Origin: Planctomycetaceae bacterium
GTDB lineage: Bacteria; Planctomycetota; Planctomycetia; Pirellulales; JAEUIK01
DNA length: 6,688 nt
Direction of reading: 5' to 3'
NCBI GenBank assembly: GCA_016793185.1
Contig: JAEUIK010000098.1
Location: 1-6,688 of the forward strand
The notes below the pieces were generated by a model that saw nothing but the letters and a program-made list of their open reading frames with translations, had not been told where the DNA came from and made no database searches. The translations under genes and the position numbers were made by a program. Shown piece after piece: positions 6,558 through 6,688 of the stretch (the first letter of the stretch is position 1; every line of letters starts with the position of its first letter).

Positions 6558-6688
6558 AGCAGCGCGGCGATGCGCGCGGCCGCCCCGTTGCGGTGCGGCG
6601 TCGCGTCGTCCGCCGTGCCCAGCGCGGCCGACGCCCGCGGCATCTGCCGGGCCAGTTCCAGGAGTCGCGTCAGTTCTGCGGCGGTGCG
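6461..6688 (-). CDS. Probable C-terminal end of an unrecognised gene (runs off right edge), converging on the kinase
   Basis: The minus strand is open from the right edge to a TAG at 6461-6463: 75 codons, with no start needed inside the window. From 6688 to about 6558 the translation looks like protein rather than shadow: a Leu/Glu-rich amphipathic helix (ELTRLLELARQMP) and a second helix (NGAAARIAALL), with third codon positions almost all G or C. The second helix vaguely resembles the final helix of GT-B fold enzymes such as nucleotide-sugar epimerases and glycosyltransferases; that is too weak to name the gene. The last 97 bases overlap the kinase coding region tail to tail. There the wobble positions of the two frames coincide, so base composition in the overlap proves nothing. 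The other two minus frames are stopped early or rich in Arg/Gly. Kept as tentative. Confidence 0.42.
   Translation of the reverse strand, partial: RTAAELTRLLELARQMPRASAALGTADDATPHRNGAAARIAALLYSVDGAEPADADVVQRATVASSCARSIGLVR

Overview
The window looks like a chromosomal segment of a GC-rich planctomycete, probably of the Pirellulales/Pirellula type. The grounds are the gene families: a Tat-exported Gfo/Idh/MocA oxidoreductase, a secreted redoxin/cytochrome c/copper-monooxygenase fusion and a Tat-exported DUF1501 protein. Paired 'GCCACTGGC..GCCAGTG' hairpins of a kind I recall from planctomycete intergenic DNA also fit. The taxonomic call is inference; no marker gene is present.

Layout, left to right. 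(1) Positions 1-397, minus: N-terminal part of a Gfo/Idh/MocA oxidoreductase, cut by the left edge. (2) 398-498: a spacer holding a strong imperfect hairpin. (3) 499-2346, minus: a 615-residue exported protein joining a thioredoxin-like domain, a CxxCH haem site and a two-copper PHM-like monooxygenase domain. (4) 2347-2776: a 430-base gap with a textbook intrinsic terminator on the minus strand and a pair of small inverted-repeat hairpins. (5) 2777-4177, minus: a DUF1501 protein. (6) 4178-4481: a divergent promoter region with sigma70-like boxes facing each way. (7) 4482-6557, plus: a cytosolic hybrid histidine kinase (RsbRD_N-like, PAS, HisKA, HATPase, receiver). (8) 6461-6688, minus: the probable C-terminal end of an unrecognised gene that converges on the kinase and overlaps it.

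How the genes relate. The three left-hand genes are all on the minus strand and all encode probably exported proteins. The terminator at 2556-2605 separates the DUF1501 gene from the fusion gene, so these are at least two transcription units. The fusion gene and the oxidoreductase may be co-transcribed across the hairpin in the 101-base gap. The kinase is transcribed divergently from DUF1501 and has no recognisable partner regulator in the window, so its target is unknown. I found no mobile element, CRISPR array, tRNA or rRNA. I see no clearly new multi-gene system; the most unusual single object is the three-module copper/haem/redoxin protein.
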